NCBI GenBank assembly: GCA_959347315.1
Contig: OY365819.1
Coordinates: 18,825,119 to 18,889,118 of the forward strand
Length of the DNA stretch: 64,000 bases
Source of the DNA: Bimastos eiseni
Taxonomy: Eukaryota > Annelida > Clitellata > Crassiclitellata > Lumbricidae
Direction: 5' to 3'
Under the pieces are notes generated by a model that ran no database searches, was not told the DNA's origin, and saw only the letters and a list, made by a program, of their open reading frames with translations. A program made the position numbers and the translations under genes. Below, one piece after another: positions 34,501-50,502 of this stretch (position 1 is the stretch's first letter; each line of letters begins with the position of its first letter).

Positions 34501-35670
34501 CAATGCATCTGCTTCAAAATCCTTTTAACAGGATCGAAAAAGCTTTTATCTAACTTAAGTTATACTCATTTTACCCTTTCATCAGCATAATCTTAGCAAC
34601 AGAAAAAATCAAAGTCGAAGTTTCAGAATATTCATGTCATCAAATATCTTAGCAACCATTACTCGATTGCTCCGCAACTCTGCTGGGCAATAAAGTGCTA
34701 TATTCTGTATGAGATGACGACGCATACAGAATCAAAATGTGTTTGCTACTTTGTAAATTATGACAGGTTGGCATATGAAATGTTGGTCGTTCACCATTGA
34801 CAACATGCATATTTCAACAATGTAAAAATCTTGACACTCCATGCATGAAAAGTCATTTTTCTCAACTAAATATTTGAATTAGAAATTTCTATTTTCAGAT
34901 ATTGAAAGAAGACATTTATTTGTAACAATATACCATAAAACGATTTTCTGTGTTTTTGACCCCTCTCACCTATTTCAGCCTTTATCTCAATAACTATGAG
35001 CCGACAAACGGCGGATTTTGACCTCCCCGCCTTACATGTATATAGCCACTGACAAAAGCCTCTTCTCTCTCTGTTGGTGATTTTTGACTTATCTTCTGCG
35101 TTTCATATGCTGGACAAAGAGATTCTGCTCCAACGATTACAGTTATCCAGTGGCATATTTGTCTCCTTCTTTGGTTCAAATCCTACCTCACTGACCACTT
35201 GCTGGTGGTTGTCTTTGGAGACTCCATGACTCAAAGTTGGGGTCAATTTCGGTTTTTCCCAGATCTCGACCCCATTGTATACATTCTCTTTACTGCCGAA
35301 ATACTACTTTTGTTTAACCCCTTTAGCGGCAAACCCGATTATAGTCGTCTTCAATAATTGACCTTTATACGGCAAACCAGATTATAATCGTCTAATTGAT
35401 ATTTTGAACTACAGTGCACGGCAAAGCATACATATACATACATACATATACAATTTATGTATATATATATATGTATACATACATCTCTGATCAACTCTCA
35501 TTAGTCTGCTCTATCGATTGTCTTGTTTCTAATCTTCACTGTTGGAAGTCGACTAACAGACTGCCTAAATGCTACAAAGCCTCAACCGATCCGATTTGGG
35601 ACTAAGCAACAGCTTGCTAAACTTGACTTACAACTACTGACTGACTGAGGAATTCCATTCTTACACATAC
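31586..35670 (+). other. Long AT-rich intergenic region
   Basis: No protein domain, RNA gene or transposon with clear ends was recognised. A direct pair of GCGGCAAAC(C)CGATTATA-like words lies at 35328-35395, and a TATA/ATAC-rich tract at 35430-35485. Confidence 0.55.
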
Positions 35671-35679
35671 TTTTCTAGT

Positions 35680-36335
35680 GTCCGTGACTTGGTTGTCATG
35701 CATCTAATTTGACTCGCTCCTGCTACTTTTAACCAGGTTGACCCAGAGCTATCAGACCATCAGTCTCTCCCTTTGTCTTTACCACCATAGTTCATGCGTT
35801 TGTCTGTTCCCGCCTAGACTACTGCAACTCACTAACTCACTTCTTATGGGGCTCCCAAAGCAGTATCCTTCACCCTTCAATCTTTCTTAAATGCTTCAGA
35901 TAGATTTGTAGCCCGACTTCCTCGCTTTGCACATATCTCTACATTTATGCTTGAAGTCTTGCACTGGCTACCCTGTCACTGTGCATATCCATTATGAGAT
36001 CCTCTTTCTAGTCTTCAAAGCTCACCTAGGCAATACCCAGAGATATCTCTATCTCTTTGCAACAGCCATTATCTGCAACTTCATTCCTTGTGCTCTGCTG
36101 AATGCGTTGATCCTTTAGTTACTAGGACTGCTGCCTTGACCAAACGCCGGGCGTCTGCCGCTGTGGGTCCATTTACCTGTAATGATCTTCCCCTCACTAA
36201 ATTAGTGACTGACTTCTCTCCATCGGCCTCTCAAGCTCCAAAGGTGTTTCGGGTTTTCCGTGCTGAGAACGCCTCTGAATAGTTATTCTGCAAGAGGTGC
36301 TATATAAATCCAAAGATCGATACGAATGTTGTCCT
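35680..36335 (+). pseudogene. Degenerate LINE relic
   Basis: Shifting frames contain SRLDYCNSL, HWLPC next to HYEILFLVFKAHLG, and the closing RASAAVGP...NDLP...FRVFRAENA region of a LINE reverse transcriptase, ending in the dispersed tail GAGGTGCTATATAAAT. Several frameshifts and stops. Confidence 0.75.
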
Positions 36336-39300
36336 AGTAATATATGGATCCTAGATTTAAACTGATATGACAATTCAGTTGTATATAGCCATTTGGCTTC
36401 AAGATTTTAAGCTGATAGGTCAAGTGATCATATGGGTGCTAGTGCAAACAATTATATAGCTCCAAACTTCTTCCAGTATACATTGAAATGGTAATGTTTG
36501 ACATACAGATGAATACTAAAGCATCCTAATATTTGGACTTCAAGACACTGTACAATAACCCTGAAAGTGGGATTTAATCAACCAACGGAAGACCCAAAGG
36601 ACTTTTTCCAAATTTTTCTTTATTAACATCAAAAAGATACAACATATTAGCAATCCTTACTCAACCAACTGTAACACTCTCTAATGATAAAGGCGCTTAT
36701 CCAAAACATCTACTTCCACTCTGTTTCAATTGGTCACATCTAAAGTAACATTACAATTATCATTCTACATTAACTGAGTGTACACCACAGAGTTTTCAGC
36801 ATCAATCAGATGACGGTCGACTTCATTTTACCGCACTCATGATGTTGACTGGTCCTTGTAGACATCTTTAGTTTGCTTTGGCTAATCAAGTAAATAATAG
36901 TAAGTGCCTTTACCATGTTTTACCAGATTTGTTTTGCTTTTATGTAAACTAGACCGGATTGGTCATGGAATTTTGACTGGATTCACTAGTAAACAAACCA
37001 TATTCCTCTAGTACAGTTCCAGTATTAAAATTAATACGGAGATATAATAAGACTATTTACAGCACTACTTGTAAGACAGTGGATAACATCACTGTCCCAA
37101 GTTACATCATTGTGATTGTATGTATGTATGTATGTGGCTATTTATATAGCGCCTTATAAGAACCTCTCGAAGGAGCCTAACGTAGCTACCCAACAGATCT
37201 AAACAAAAGCGATTTCAGCAATTTTGGTTAAGGTTACTGTTAAGCAGGTGTGGATATAACATAACCAAAGACTCCCTTTACTGTGGAAAACATATTTTTA
37301 AAAAGATGCAGATCTGTAATTTAAAAATCTAAGGTTTATATTTGACCTTATCCCTCGAAGTGTTATCAGAACACTAGCCATCCTCAGATTTCAAGCTTGA
37401 AACCAAAGAATCATTTAAAATGAAGCTGGATTAAGAAGAACTTTGAGCATTTAAGTTTGCAAACAAGACGCCCAAGAAATATCAAACATTTATGTATTGT
37501 AATCCTGTCAGTGTAAACACCCTACATTACACTAACACAGTTGTAATCTTGTCTAAGGAATGTGATCATGCTATAACAACAGTCGTTTACACATCAAATT
37601 AGTTTAAAGCATACAAATGTCACCACTGTAATTCAATTCTACAGGTATATAAAACAGTTCACAGGAGTGCTTAATGTAAAGCTCTTAAGCTCAGAATAAT
37701 TCAACAGTGAAACAAAAAATCACAAAAACAATGATGCGAGTACTTTCTGCCGCTGATATTGAAATGGAAAATAAATGACAAGAGGTCAGCAGAACCATAA
37801 ACGAGTTCATTTCTTTTCTGCACACTATTCCATACATGACAAAACATAGGAGTGTTATTTCCACGCTGCTCTTACAGATGTTATAACATTTCCACACTGC
37901 TTCTAAGACATTTAACAGTTTTACCTTCTTGTTATATGTTCACAATGGAAAACCTCAAGCAATAAAAGTCATCATCAATCAGTTACCATTCACAAAAACC
38001 TAGCACTATCTCCAAATTCTGACTTACTGCAACAATCTTCATCACATGTCCTTTTTATTTTCAGGCATTTAACTCTCACAGCCTAAAAGCAATTTCCAAA
38101 AAATCAAATCCAAAAGAAGCAAATTAATACTAAACATTCTTAAAAAATTTTCAAAACATGCTATACAAATGTTTTGAAGCTAATAGCATAATTGATGCTC
38201 ATAAAAAACATCTAAAAATGCCATCCTGTTTACATTTCTGCTTAAGAAGTTCAAAAACCTTTTGATTAAAATGCACCTCGAAACAACTAAACTACAGGGC
38301 AATACTTACAATCTGTATTTTATATCTGATTAATTTAAAGTTCCTTATCATCATCTTTAAATTCCATTGATGCTTCTGCTTCAATCAGCAACACTCAACG
38401 TATGCTTTCTAAGTACATGATCATTGCACACACATTGCAAGAACCGATCAATACTAATAATCATTATGAAGTACTTCGCTACTACATCACATATAAACCG
38501 GTGGTCCATATAACTATGGGACATTGATATGCAATTACTTCAAACACACGTAGCAGCTCATCTTTCCAGAAAACTAGGCACGCAATGCTTGGGTAAGGAA
38601 CTGGGATCTAACTGGACACAATCGTCTTGAATAGTGTCATCTATGAACCATAAAAAAAACTGCAAGTGCGCCTCTAACCTTGCAAAACTACGAACGATCG
38701 CAAAGCCAGCTAGGCAAGCATTGGACGGACAGCAATAGCAAACAGGTTGAAACATGAATAACACTACATTGACACAAACAGAACTAAAAGTGCAGGTGAT
38801 CACTATGTCGGATATATTCTACAAATACTTTGCACCTTTGTGTGACCACTTATTTACAGAAATTATGAACGTGCCATGACAATTTGTGCACTGATCTTTT
38901 GAAGAAAAACACTCGATGAAATGGCAAACTCAAAGGCATTGTACTTAGTTAGACAAGTATTCAATCAATATTCACTAGGCTACTAGAATATTTAAAAAAA
39001 ATTATGGCCCAGTTCAGCACAAGAAATTTCTTTCCTTCCATTTCACTGTAAATGCTTGGTTGTTAATGCAAGTTTGCAGTCCTTAGTAATCTTAGCATGA
39101 AAACAAGATCAGAGATATGCGTCTACACGGAAGTCAAGGTCTAAGCCAGTAGCCTAGACAAATGTCTCACCTGTGAAGAAAACTGTTTATTAGGAAAACA
39201 AGATGACTGGCTGATTGATATGTTCAAATGGACAACTTATATGTTCTCAGTTGACTTACAGTACAATCATGTTTTCCTTGTGTCAAGGACACTTGTACAG

Positions 39301-41427
39301 TTAATAGAATCTTCAAATAATATTCTAAATGACATGACAGCTGAAAATCTTATATCTGTGACCCTTGAAGCAGATCTGCCAGGCTTAATTAGCAAATAAA
39401 CAACTGGTATTTAGTTTCTGAGGTGGATGCAATTTAATAAAGCATTTTCATAAAGAGATCCACTTATTGCTACTGGGCAAGAGAAGCAAGTTTGCATCAA
39501 CTTTTTGTTAGCACTGAAATAAGTACTTAATAATTATTATGACTTGAACTGCAGTAAACACACACATATCCATTATTATCAATGCAAGCAACACTTTTCG
39601 AAGATTTATTCCATAACAGCCATGTTTATCAAAAATGCCACGTGTGCCACACAAAACTAATGTTACTCTACTTTAAAGTCAACAAGTAATTAACATTTAT
39701 TACTAGAATATTCTGTTTATTGTTAGATTTATAACCATTAGAATTCTCAATTAACTTCATGCCTTATCAACCTTCTATGACAAAGAAACAGAACAATTCT
39801 ATTATTCAATATCTTTCCCGGGGCCAATATTTGCACCCTAAGCATCCTATATCGTAGTCTGGGTTGTGTAAAATAGTGGTTTCTAGTCCAGAATAACCAG
39901 CAACCAACTACTACCTAAACTTTTACATTTCAACAATGCTTTCGCAATTTAACTGAGCTTGTACTTTTAAAATCAAGAAATAACATTACTGAGAAACTTA
40001 GAAAGATAATGCAGTGTTCTTATCGTTGTGTTGTTTCTAGAAACAAACCTTGAAGGAGAAAGTTAATTTCTCAAGCAAGGATTTACCATAATCGGTTGGA
40101 AAAAGACTAAAATATCGCCAAGAGTCACAACATTTTATTTACAAAAAATTTAAAAGTCAAACTTTCTTAATTGAAGTTAGCTGAAGCAATAATAAGAAAA
40201 ACAGCACAAAGAAATTTTAACAAATTCAAACCTAACTATTAGCAGAAAGAAATTGGCCCAGTCTGACACAATAGCTTCAAACCTAGTTACATCATTCAAC
40301 ACTATCAACATAAACCAAAGTAAGAAATATGCGAAAGCAAATACTTAACTGCAAATTATTTTTTAAATAGCATAGGATTGAATTGAAAGTACTTAACAAA
40401 TATCTTAACAGAGCTCTAAAAATTGAAGTAGCAAAAAGATATCCCAAAAGACAGTAGATTGGTTAAACAAGCAATTAAATTAAAAATTTCAGTGACACTA
40501 TGTAATATGTATATACACCTAAATTAAAAATTCTACAGAAAGAGACACTTCACATTCAATTACTTTCCTACACATTAATTTCCAAGCAAGTCATGACAAT
40601 TTACGTATTTATGGTGTACATCTGACTAATTAAATCTTCAATAGATTTAATTACAAAGATGAAGTAAAGCAGTTCAATGACCAACTAACCTAACAACATC
40701 CATTGCAAAGTATTAAATCTATTTAACATATTAAAACGAATTCTTAAAATGTATTGTTGTTATATGCGGTGAAAAAATGATGAAATTTTATTCCATGCGC
40801 TGTTAACACAAGTTAATTAGTATGATAGTTCAACAAATATATTCCAAAAACAACAATTTAATGCAGCTGCACCTGGAGCAAATAGGTAGGAACACAGAAC
40901 TACATATCAATCTGAACTTAGAAAATGAAATGCACAGCTTTAATAAAATTATTTACAGAAATCAAATTAAAAATTAACTATGCACGAATTAACGATACAA
41001 TCAGTCTAACAGAATGTATTCCTAGACAAATGCAGCCTCCGCATTACTATCATACACAGATACATAATCCACCGAAGGAAATGAAACAAAACTGCAATCT
41101 AACAACCTTCAAATTTCTTGGCATGGAAACTAACAGATATATCCAAACAAACCGAAGACATTCAAAACACAGAACTGCCTAGAAACAGAATTAATTCGTT
41201 ATTGCTAAGCAGAACGAATCCAACAAAGAATCATTGGAAAAGACATTAACACGAATTAACAGCAGATGGCATCGATAAGAACAGACAAACATCAACACAA
41301 AGGTAACTGCTACTTTACATTACCATGTTGCTCGGGATTTTCCACAGAAATGACCCTGCATCACCAAGGCTGCTGAAATTACAGAACTGACAGTGAGAGA
41401 GAGAGAATGGTAATCACCAAACAATCA

Positions 41428-41657
41428 TTATAGCTTACACAGGCAGAATACCAGCGGTATGAAGGCAGCAACGGCAATTAGTATCGGGAGGAACATACTC
41501 GATGGGTCTTCGCTGGCGTATGGATCGATTATCTTAGGCTCGGGGGCCACACGACGTCTCTTCTCTTTGGCCACCTTCTTCTCCTGCGTCTCCTCCTCTT
41601 CGTCTTCCTCTGGTTCTGGGCGCTCTACTCGAGGCAACGGAGGCAACTGCGGGACAT
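41428..41657 (-). CDS. MLEC: Malectin exon 4: acidic linker and membrane anchor
   Basis: 230 nt to the TAA stop. Encodes a run of Glu ([11 protein letters not shown]), a basic patch, [11 protein letters not shown] and a C-terminal helix ending [11 protein letters not shown], the family's anchor. Confidence 0.95.
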
Positions 41658-44580
41658 CTAAACAGAGAACAAACCAAAACTTATGTATGTTTATCAGGTG
41701 GTCATTCACACGTAAGCACTGACCCATATTTATTACTATGATATACTAACATTCTGCCTCTTTTCTGCAAGTGACTTGTGGCCCCATCGTTAGGTTTTTA
41801 CATGTCCCTCAAGTCTTTTTATCTTTAGACACGGCTAAGCTGGGAGCACTCCTGAGTATGTTCTTGAAGGGGTGCTATATAAATGCTCAGAATAAATGAA
41901 TGAAAGTAAATAAAAACCATTCCATACAAATCTGGATAGTTGGCTGGCATTCTCTCTACATAGCCAAACCAGTAGCCTTCCCTGAATGACTTTGTCCAGT
42001 AGAGACGTTTGGATATATGCAGGAAACCAGTTATATTGCTACTGATGGGGATTGCAGTAGTCAACTGGGACGTGATATTCAGAATGGGCGGGGGGGGGAA
42101 GGACATGGCCAATAAAATGTTTTAGTAAAGCCAACATAGCAGACAACATAGCCACTTGCAGCATCTACTGAGTATGTTGGAAACCTATGCAAGCAGTAGC
42201 ATTCAGTGATTGAATGCCAGCAACATGACTCTCAAACTTAAAGACGATTTTTCTTTAGCCAGAAGCTGGGCAAGGAAATCTCTTTCATACATAACTTGTG
42301 TAGGGTCCACTCAGATGCGTTTTATAGTAGCCTTAAGATCGTTCAATTCAGCCGGGGTTAAGTTGGGAGCGCTCCTGAGTAGTAACCTTGAAGGGGTGCT
42401 ATATAAATTTCCATTATGAATGAATGAATGCACTTAATCACATAGGGGTGGCAACAGAAATTCTGGGGCCCTAGGCAGAGCAGTAATGGGCCTATAAATA
42501 TCATTAAAAGAGCAACTTTTATGGATTCAGCTACACCCTCAAAAGGTAATTGCGGGGGAGCCTAAGTCCATAAAAATCGCCAGGTCCCTGTGTATACGCC
42601 CGTCCACGCAGGCTTGTAATCATATAATCACTTGAAACAAACCATTATATAATAAAATTCAGCAATTGTTTCAAACACACATCGGGAGGAATAAACAGCA
42701 AAACCGTTTTTTTAGAAGAAATAGGGAAAATATGAATTATCTGACATCTGCAAACTCCTTCAGACTTCATACATTCCCAAGACTAAGAAACCTGCAGGAC
42801 AGTTGAAAAGCAATCCAGATTAATACCTACAAAGCTTGACAGAAAGTTCAAGTACATTATTATGTATTATTGTATGAAGGTTTATAGAGTGCAAGTTAAT
42901 ATTAAAATTACACTATACATCTCGGCCCATTCAGATGACGACAACAAGTAAGTCGTTAATTTCCTCTTCTGAAGCTTTCAATAGAAAGTTCCTAACATGA
43001 AGTTCAACTAATTAAATTTATTGCAGCAAATGGTGTAAAATGTCTAAAACAATATAGAGATTTGTACCTTCAATTCTTCCCCGCATCACAACGATTGCAT
43101 TGATTTTAGGGTTGTCCCGATGTTTCTAAAAAACCAACAATTAGTCAACAATAATTACTAAATGACTCTCTCTCAATTTAAAACAAAGCATTATTTCCTC
43201 ATAGCAAATTTTCTTATATTGTTCTCATTCAAATTACAACGTAATAGTTTAATAAATTCACACATAATATCAGTGTGTTGAAAATCAAACATGTGCAATC
43301 ATTTCATCCTTAACCCTTTAACGACCAGCGCATAGTAAATCGTAAGGCATAACCAATAACGCTGATCACTAAAGAGTTAAAAACAGATAATTTCAGTAAG
43401 CCATGCTGTTATTTGATAGTAAGAGCTTCAACCACGGCTCTTAACATACCTTTACAAATTCTATCTTCAGAGTTCCATCAAACGTTGATGTTTCCTGTCC
43501 GACTCTAAATGTTCCCTTGTGAACTGAAAATGGAACGAGTTCATCGTGAGCAATCCCAAGTCCAGCCACACCAAATATGTCGAGATCATGGACCACGTAA
43601 TGCTCTCCATTCAGTCGTATATCAAAAACCTACAGGAAACACCACAACATAACTTAGCTCAGGCTAATTAAGTTGCAGTAGTCAACATATGTAAATTCAA
43701 ATAAGGCTATGCAGTGTGGTAAAATATCATTAACCAAACAGCTAACAGCAGAATATTTTTACATGATCCCAAAACAGCATACTCAGATGCATAAAGAAGT
43801 GGCAACACAAGTCATTTAATAATACTTGTCAAAATGATATAACAAAGAACACAATTTAACGTTTGTCGTTCTGTTTGTGCTCTCGCTTGAAAACTAGAAC
43901 AGGAATTATGATATTCCACAGAGACTATAACAGAAAATAAATAGTACAAAGAAACACGATATAAAATTGGTAAAGATCTATTTTCAGCGTATTGCAATAT
44001 AAATTGCACAGATTCGTTAATACCACCACATCAGACCCTACGATAATAAAATGAAATAAGCAGGATTTTTTAAAATAATTAATTTCAAGTAAATCGAAGT
44101 TGAATTTTCACGCAGAATGTATCAGAACAACCACTGCATTCGAAATATTCATCAATTAGCGTAATTCCGAGTTTCACGTTATATAACTTGTCATCTAAAT
44201 TGGAGACTCACTTTTTGGTTAGGCTCTGTGAACCAGACTTCGCTGAATTTCAAAACCAGGACATAATCTCCCTCTGCCTTAATCGGTACGCTGTAGGCGA
44301 AATCGCCCGTGTGATATCGCTCCGTTTGGTAGAGGATCTGATCTTGCTGAGGGACCCGGCGAATTGCGAGGTTCTTGCCGTGATCGGAGGCGAATCCAAC
44401 ATTAAGGTTGTCCTTGTGGTAGTGAATGCCATACACGTCGATGTGAGCTGACCCTCCGCAGTTAACCGCAAATACGACCTCACCCAGCGCTTCGAGTGGC
44501 CGCAAGAGGCTGCATATGTGTAGAAAGAGTAGGAGGAGGACCTCGGGTACCAGAAAACGTTGGATTTTATCGACAGCCAT
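41428..44580 (-). CDS. MLEC: Malectin (ER carbohydrate-binding protein), 4 exons
   Basis: Exons 44580-44212, 43629-43450, 43125-43068 and 41657-41428 join in phases 0, 0 and 1 to 837 nt, 278 residues, close to the ~290 of vertebrate malectin. Order: signal peptide ([17 protein letters not shown], about residues 10-26), malectin domain from about residue 34 ([45 protein letters not shown]), a Glu/Asp-rich linker and a C-terminal membrane anchor ending FCLCKL. Malectin sits in the ER membrane, binds diglucosylated N-glycans and, with ribophorin I, helps retain misfolded glycoproteins. The aromatic ligand-binding residues appear present. It is the only gene here that is complete and near-unambiguous by family. 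Confidence 0.95.
41825..42425 (+). repeat. Two LINE/SINE-tail repeats in malectin intron 3
   Basis: 41832-41900 and 42348-42425 are similar (GGGAGC(A/G)CTCCTGAGTA, then TGAAGGGGTGCTATATAAAT and GAATGAATG). The same GGTGCTATATAAA tail closes the LINE relic at 36300, so these are probably 3' ends of one retrotransposon family. Confidence 0.6.
43068..43125 (-). CDS. MLEC: Malectin exon 3
   Basis: 58 nt, acceptor TTTTTTAG and donor GAAG|GTACAA. Encodes [19 protein letters not shown], corresponding to the DNPKVCALYIM segment of the family. Confidence 0.92.
43310..43380. mobile_element. Tiny piggyBac-like MITE, copy 2
   Basis: Perfect TTAA at both ends (43310-43313 and 43377-43380) with CCCTTTAACGACCAGCG and CGCTGATCACTAAAGAG arms. 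Same family as 31517-31585. In malectin intron 2. Confidence 0.6.
43450..43629 (-). CDS. MLEC: Malectin exon 2: second half of lectin domain
   Basis: 180 nt, phase 0 to 0. Encodes [19 protein letters not shown] and later [13 protein letters not shown], the usual malectin strand order. Confidence 0.94.
44212..44580 (-). CDS. MLEC: Malectin exon 1: signal peptide and first half of lectin domain
   Basis: 369 nt, donor AAA|GTGAGT. The ATG at 44580 is preferred because it puts the hydrophobic signal 9 residues in. An in-frame ATG at 44619 would add 13 residues. Confidence 0.93.
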
Positions 44581-44599
44581 CACAACATGCCGCTCAATT

Positions 44600-44660
44600 A
44601 ACCCGGAAGTGACAACCATCAACGCCCGCACATGCGCAAATGCAGTCGCATTGAAATACT
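44600..44660 (-). promoter_or_regulatory. Possible malectin promoter with NRF1-like word
   Basis: Upstream of the start codon the sequence is locally CpG-rich and contains CATGCGC, part of an NRF1-type palindrome. No TATA box. Speculative. Confidence 0.25.
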
Positions 44661-44950
44661 GCTAGAACAGATCGCAAGAATAACACTTGCAGCGCTGATT
44701 AATTTTGGGGTTTCAAACATTAACGGTTGCAATTAATAATTATTGGCACCAAGTAACTTTTACTCAGATGGATCTTGACGAGGGAGCAGCTGCTCCAGAA
44801 TAATAATATTCCTCATTATTGACTCATTTTATTGACAAGTTCCCATTTGAAATGTTAATAATAATAATTTTAGAACAACCAAGAAGAGGAGGTAAACGCC
44901 ACAATCTATCAACTATCAAGAAGCGGGTGGAAGACTTTCACACGTCTTGA

Positions 44951-45321
44951 CAGCGGCGGATCCAGACCATCTAGTAAGGGGGGGGGGCGATTTTTAGGTT
45001 TTAGTGGCAACCGCAGGTGGCAACCGCAGGTTGCCACTAAAACTCTAAAACTAAAACTCTAAAATCTAAAATCTAAATCTAAATCTAAAACTCTAGTCTT
45101 CATCAAATGATTGTATTTCAAATTTCAAAAATTATAAATTACTTCAAAATATAATTTACAACAGTGTATATCTACATTAAAATTTGAACATTTTTGTTGA
45201 CATTGTATACTTTCTTTATAAAGGGCTGCAAAAGCCAAGTAAAAATCGCTAAAGAAATTTCTTTCCAAATAATATAAGGGGGGCGATCGCCCCCATCGCC
45301 CCCCCTATGGATCCGCCACTG
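44951..45321. mobile_element. Solitary copy of the composite's terminal MITE
   Basis: 371 bp, complete from CAGCGGCGGATCC to GGATCCGCCACTG with a duplicated hairpin segment (GGTGGCAACCGCA). Flanks are CGTCTTGA and AAATAGAC, so no target duplication remains. Confidence 0.9.
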
Positions 45322-45750
45322 AAATAGACCAATAGACATGGTCTATTGTAACGTGATGTTCTAAACTTGAACGCGTCCTGTTTGTTTAGTTTCACAAGCA
45401 TGTATTCAGGTCACTGTAGTCTCAAGCATAGCCTATAAAAATTATGCAGATTGAGTATGCTAAGTGGTATTAGTTGGCAAGCCGGCAGGGATATGAATTT
45501 CACTTTCTGGAAACTATTTAAAGCGGATGAAGGCTATCTGCTATAACCTGCTACGGCCACAGGGCCTAAAGAAATTCTTTGCGTAGGCTTAAATTGAATC
45601 ATTTTCGCAATGCACATCCTGAATTGGTCCAAATTTGGATCGTGGACATTTTCCCAAAGGGTGTATCTTTAGCTCCATGTCGAATCATGGTCTCTAAAAC
45701 TTTGGAAATTTCCGCTGGCCATTTTATTTGAGTTATAAAAGCAGCTGGAT

Positions 45751-45756
<6 letters not shown>

Positions 45757-45792
<36 letters not shown>

Positions 45793-45815
45793 GATCTATA
45801 TATATATGTGTGTCT
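45757..45815 (+). repeat. (TA)n microsatellite
   Basis: TA run with a TATATATAGATCTATATATA extension, about 210 bp upstream of the TRIM start codon. Confidence 0.9.
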
Positions 45816-46026
45816 GTGTTTATAATCCTATATATGTTTAAATATAATATCTCGATATAATAAGACTTGTGCCTACTTGAAAATCACCATAGACACAAAT
45901 GTGCTTATAGGTTCTAACGCGTAAGGCCAGTGGTTATAGCCTACAACGAAGTCACAGACTTCGTTAGACGTCGTTTGACCCAAGTCGTGCAGATTGCACA
46001 GATTTCTAAATTCTAATCTGGTTGCG

Positions 46027-49408
<3,382 letters not shown>

Positions 49409-50422
49409 AGTCGTGGTGATGCTGCATCAAGTAATAATACTTTACTAACTCAATAACTCTCCTATTGCTGAATTGCTTATGCAGATTGACGTTTAAGTCT
49501 AGCATTTTAATGAATCCGATCAATGACGTTTTTTCTTGTAATACTACTTTATATGGCATATCACAAGTGGCATTGACGAAAATCACTTAATTAGGCATCT
49601 GAGAATTGACATTTTTGGAATGGTACTTGAATGCATTTTTTACAATTTGCTAAGTTTTTTTAGCGTGAAGCTTCAAGTGTTTAAGTATAGTATCCTACGT
49701 AGTTGAAGTTGAGAAAAATCATCAAATATCGTGGGCTAGCTTGTAGGCGTAAACGATTATAAGAAATGCTTCAAACTAGGTCCCTTATCCTTTGCAAAAA
49801 TTAGGCTATTAGCAAGTCTAAATTCAAATCTTACAGTGCGATAAGCGTCTCAATAATTCCAGTACCAACAGCAATATTTCTCCTGCGCAATTAATCGTAA
49901 TCGTAATCTCAACATTTCTGTAACCGTGATTATTCTGAACATTACGTTACAATAGATAGGCTTGAACAATATATATATAGAGATCACTATTATACATTCA
50001 GATTAGCTGAACATTCGTCAATACAGACAGTACAGGTTCTATCAATCACTCACATAGGCTCTAGTGTAACTAGCATTTACAGTCAGCCCTCATTGCTATA
50101 GTGGTCAGTAGCTGATCCTTGAGTGGTCAGTAGCTGACCAATCAAGGTAGTCTATTCTAGGATAGGCCAGTTTCCTCTTTGGCTGAGGAAAGTGACTTAT
50201 AAGCAGCAACAATGGTAGGAACTTTGCAGTATGACTTCCGAAAAACTCTAGTTATCGTTGTCAGGCTCGTCAACTCGCATCATCATAGGGCTTGGACACT
50301 ATCATCTCACCCATACTCGTATTAGTAAGTATATGTAACAGTCATGTATTAGTCACAATCATTATATATTATTATTATCATAACTACTCTGTATTTAATA
50401 AAGATAGTTTGTATTCGAACTG
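49409..50422 (+). other. 3' flank of the TRIM gene
   Basis: No further gene. AATAAA at 50397-50402 is a candidate poly(A) signal just 20 bases before composite transposon copy 3. An imperfect GTGGTCAGTAGCTGA duplication lies near 50100-50140. Confidence 0.5.
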
Positions 50423-50502
50423 CAGCGGCGGATCCAGACCATCTAGTAAGGGGGGGGGGCGATTTTTAGGTTTTAGTGGCAACCGCAGGTTGCCACTAAA
50501 AC

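Larger units (their letters stand above)
36619..44580 (-). ncRNA. Malectin transcription unit (inferred extent)
   Basis: The coding part is 41428-44580. On the minus strand the first strong AATAAA after the stop is at 36619-36624, in sequence that is T-rich on that strand and almost free of transposons except a LINE/SINE-tail word near 37140. A ~4.8 kb 3' UTR is therefore possible, but a nearer poly(A) site cannot be excluded. The type field is used only because no mRNA type is offered. Confidence 0.35.
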
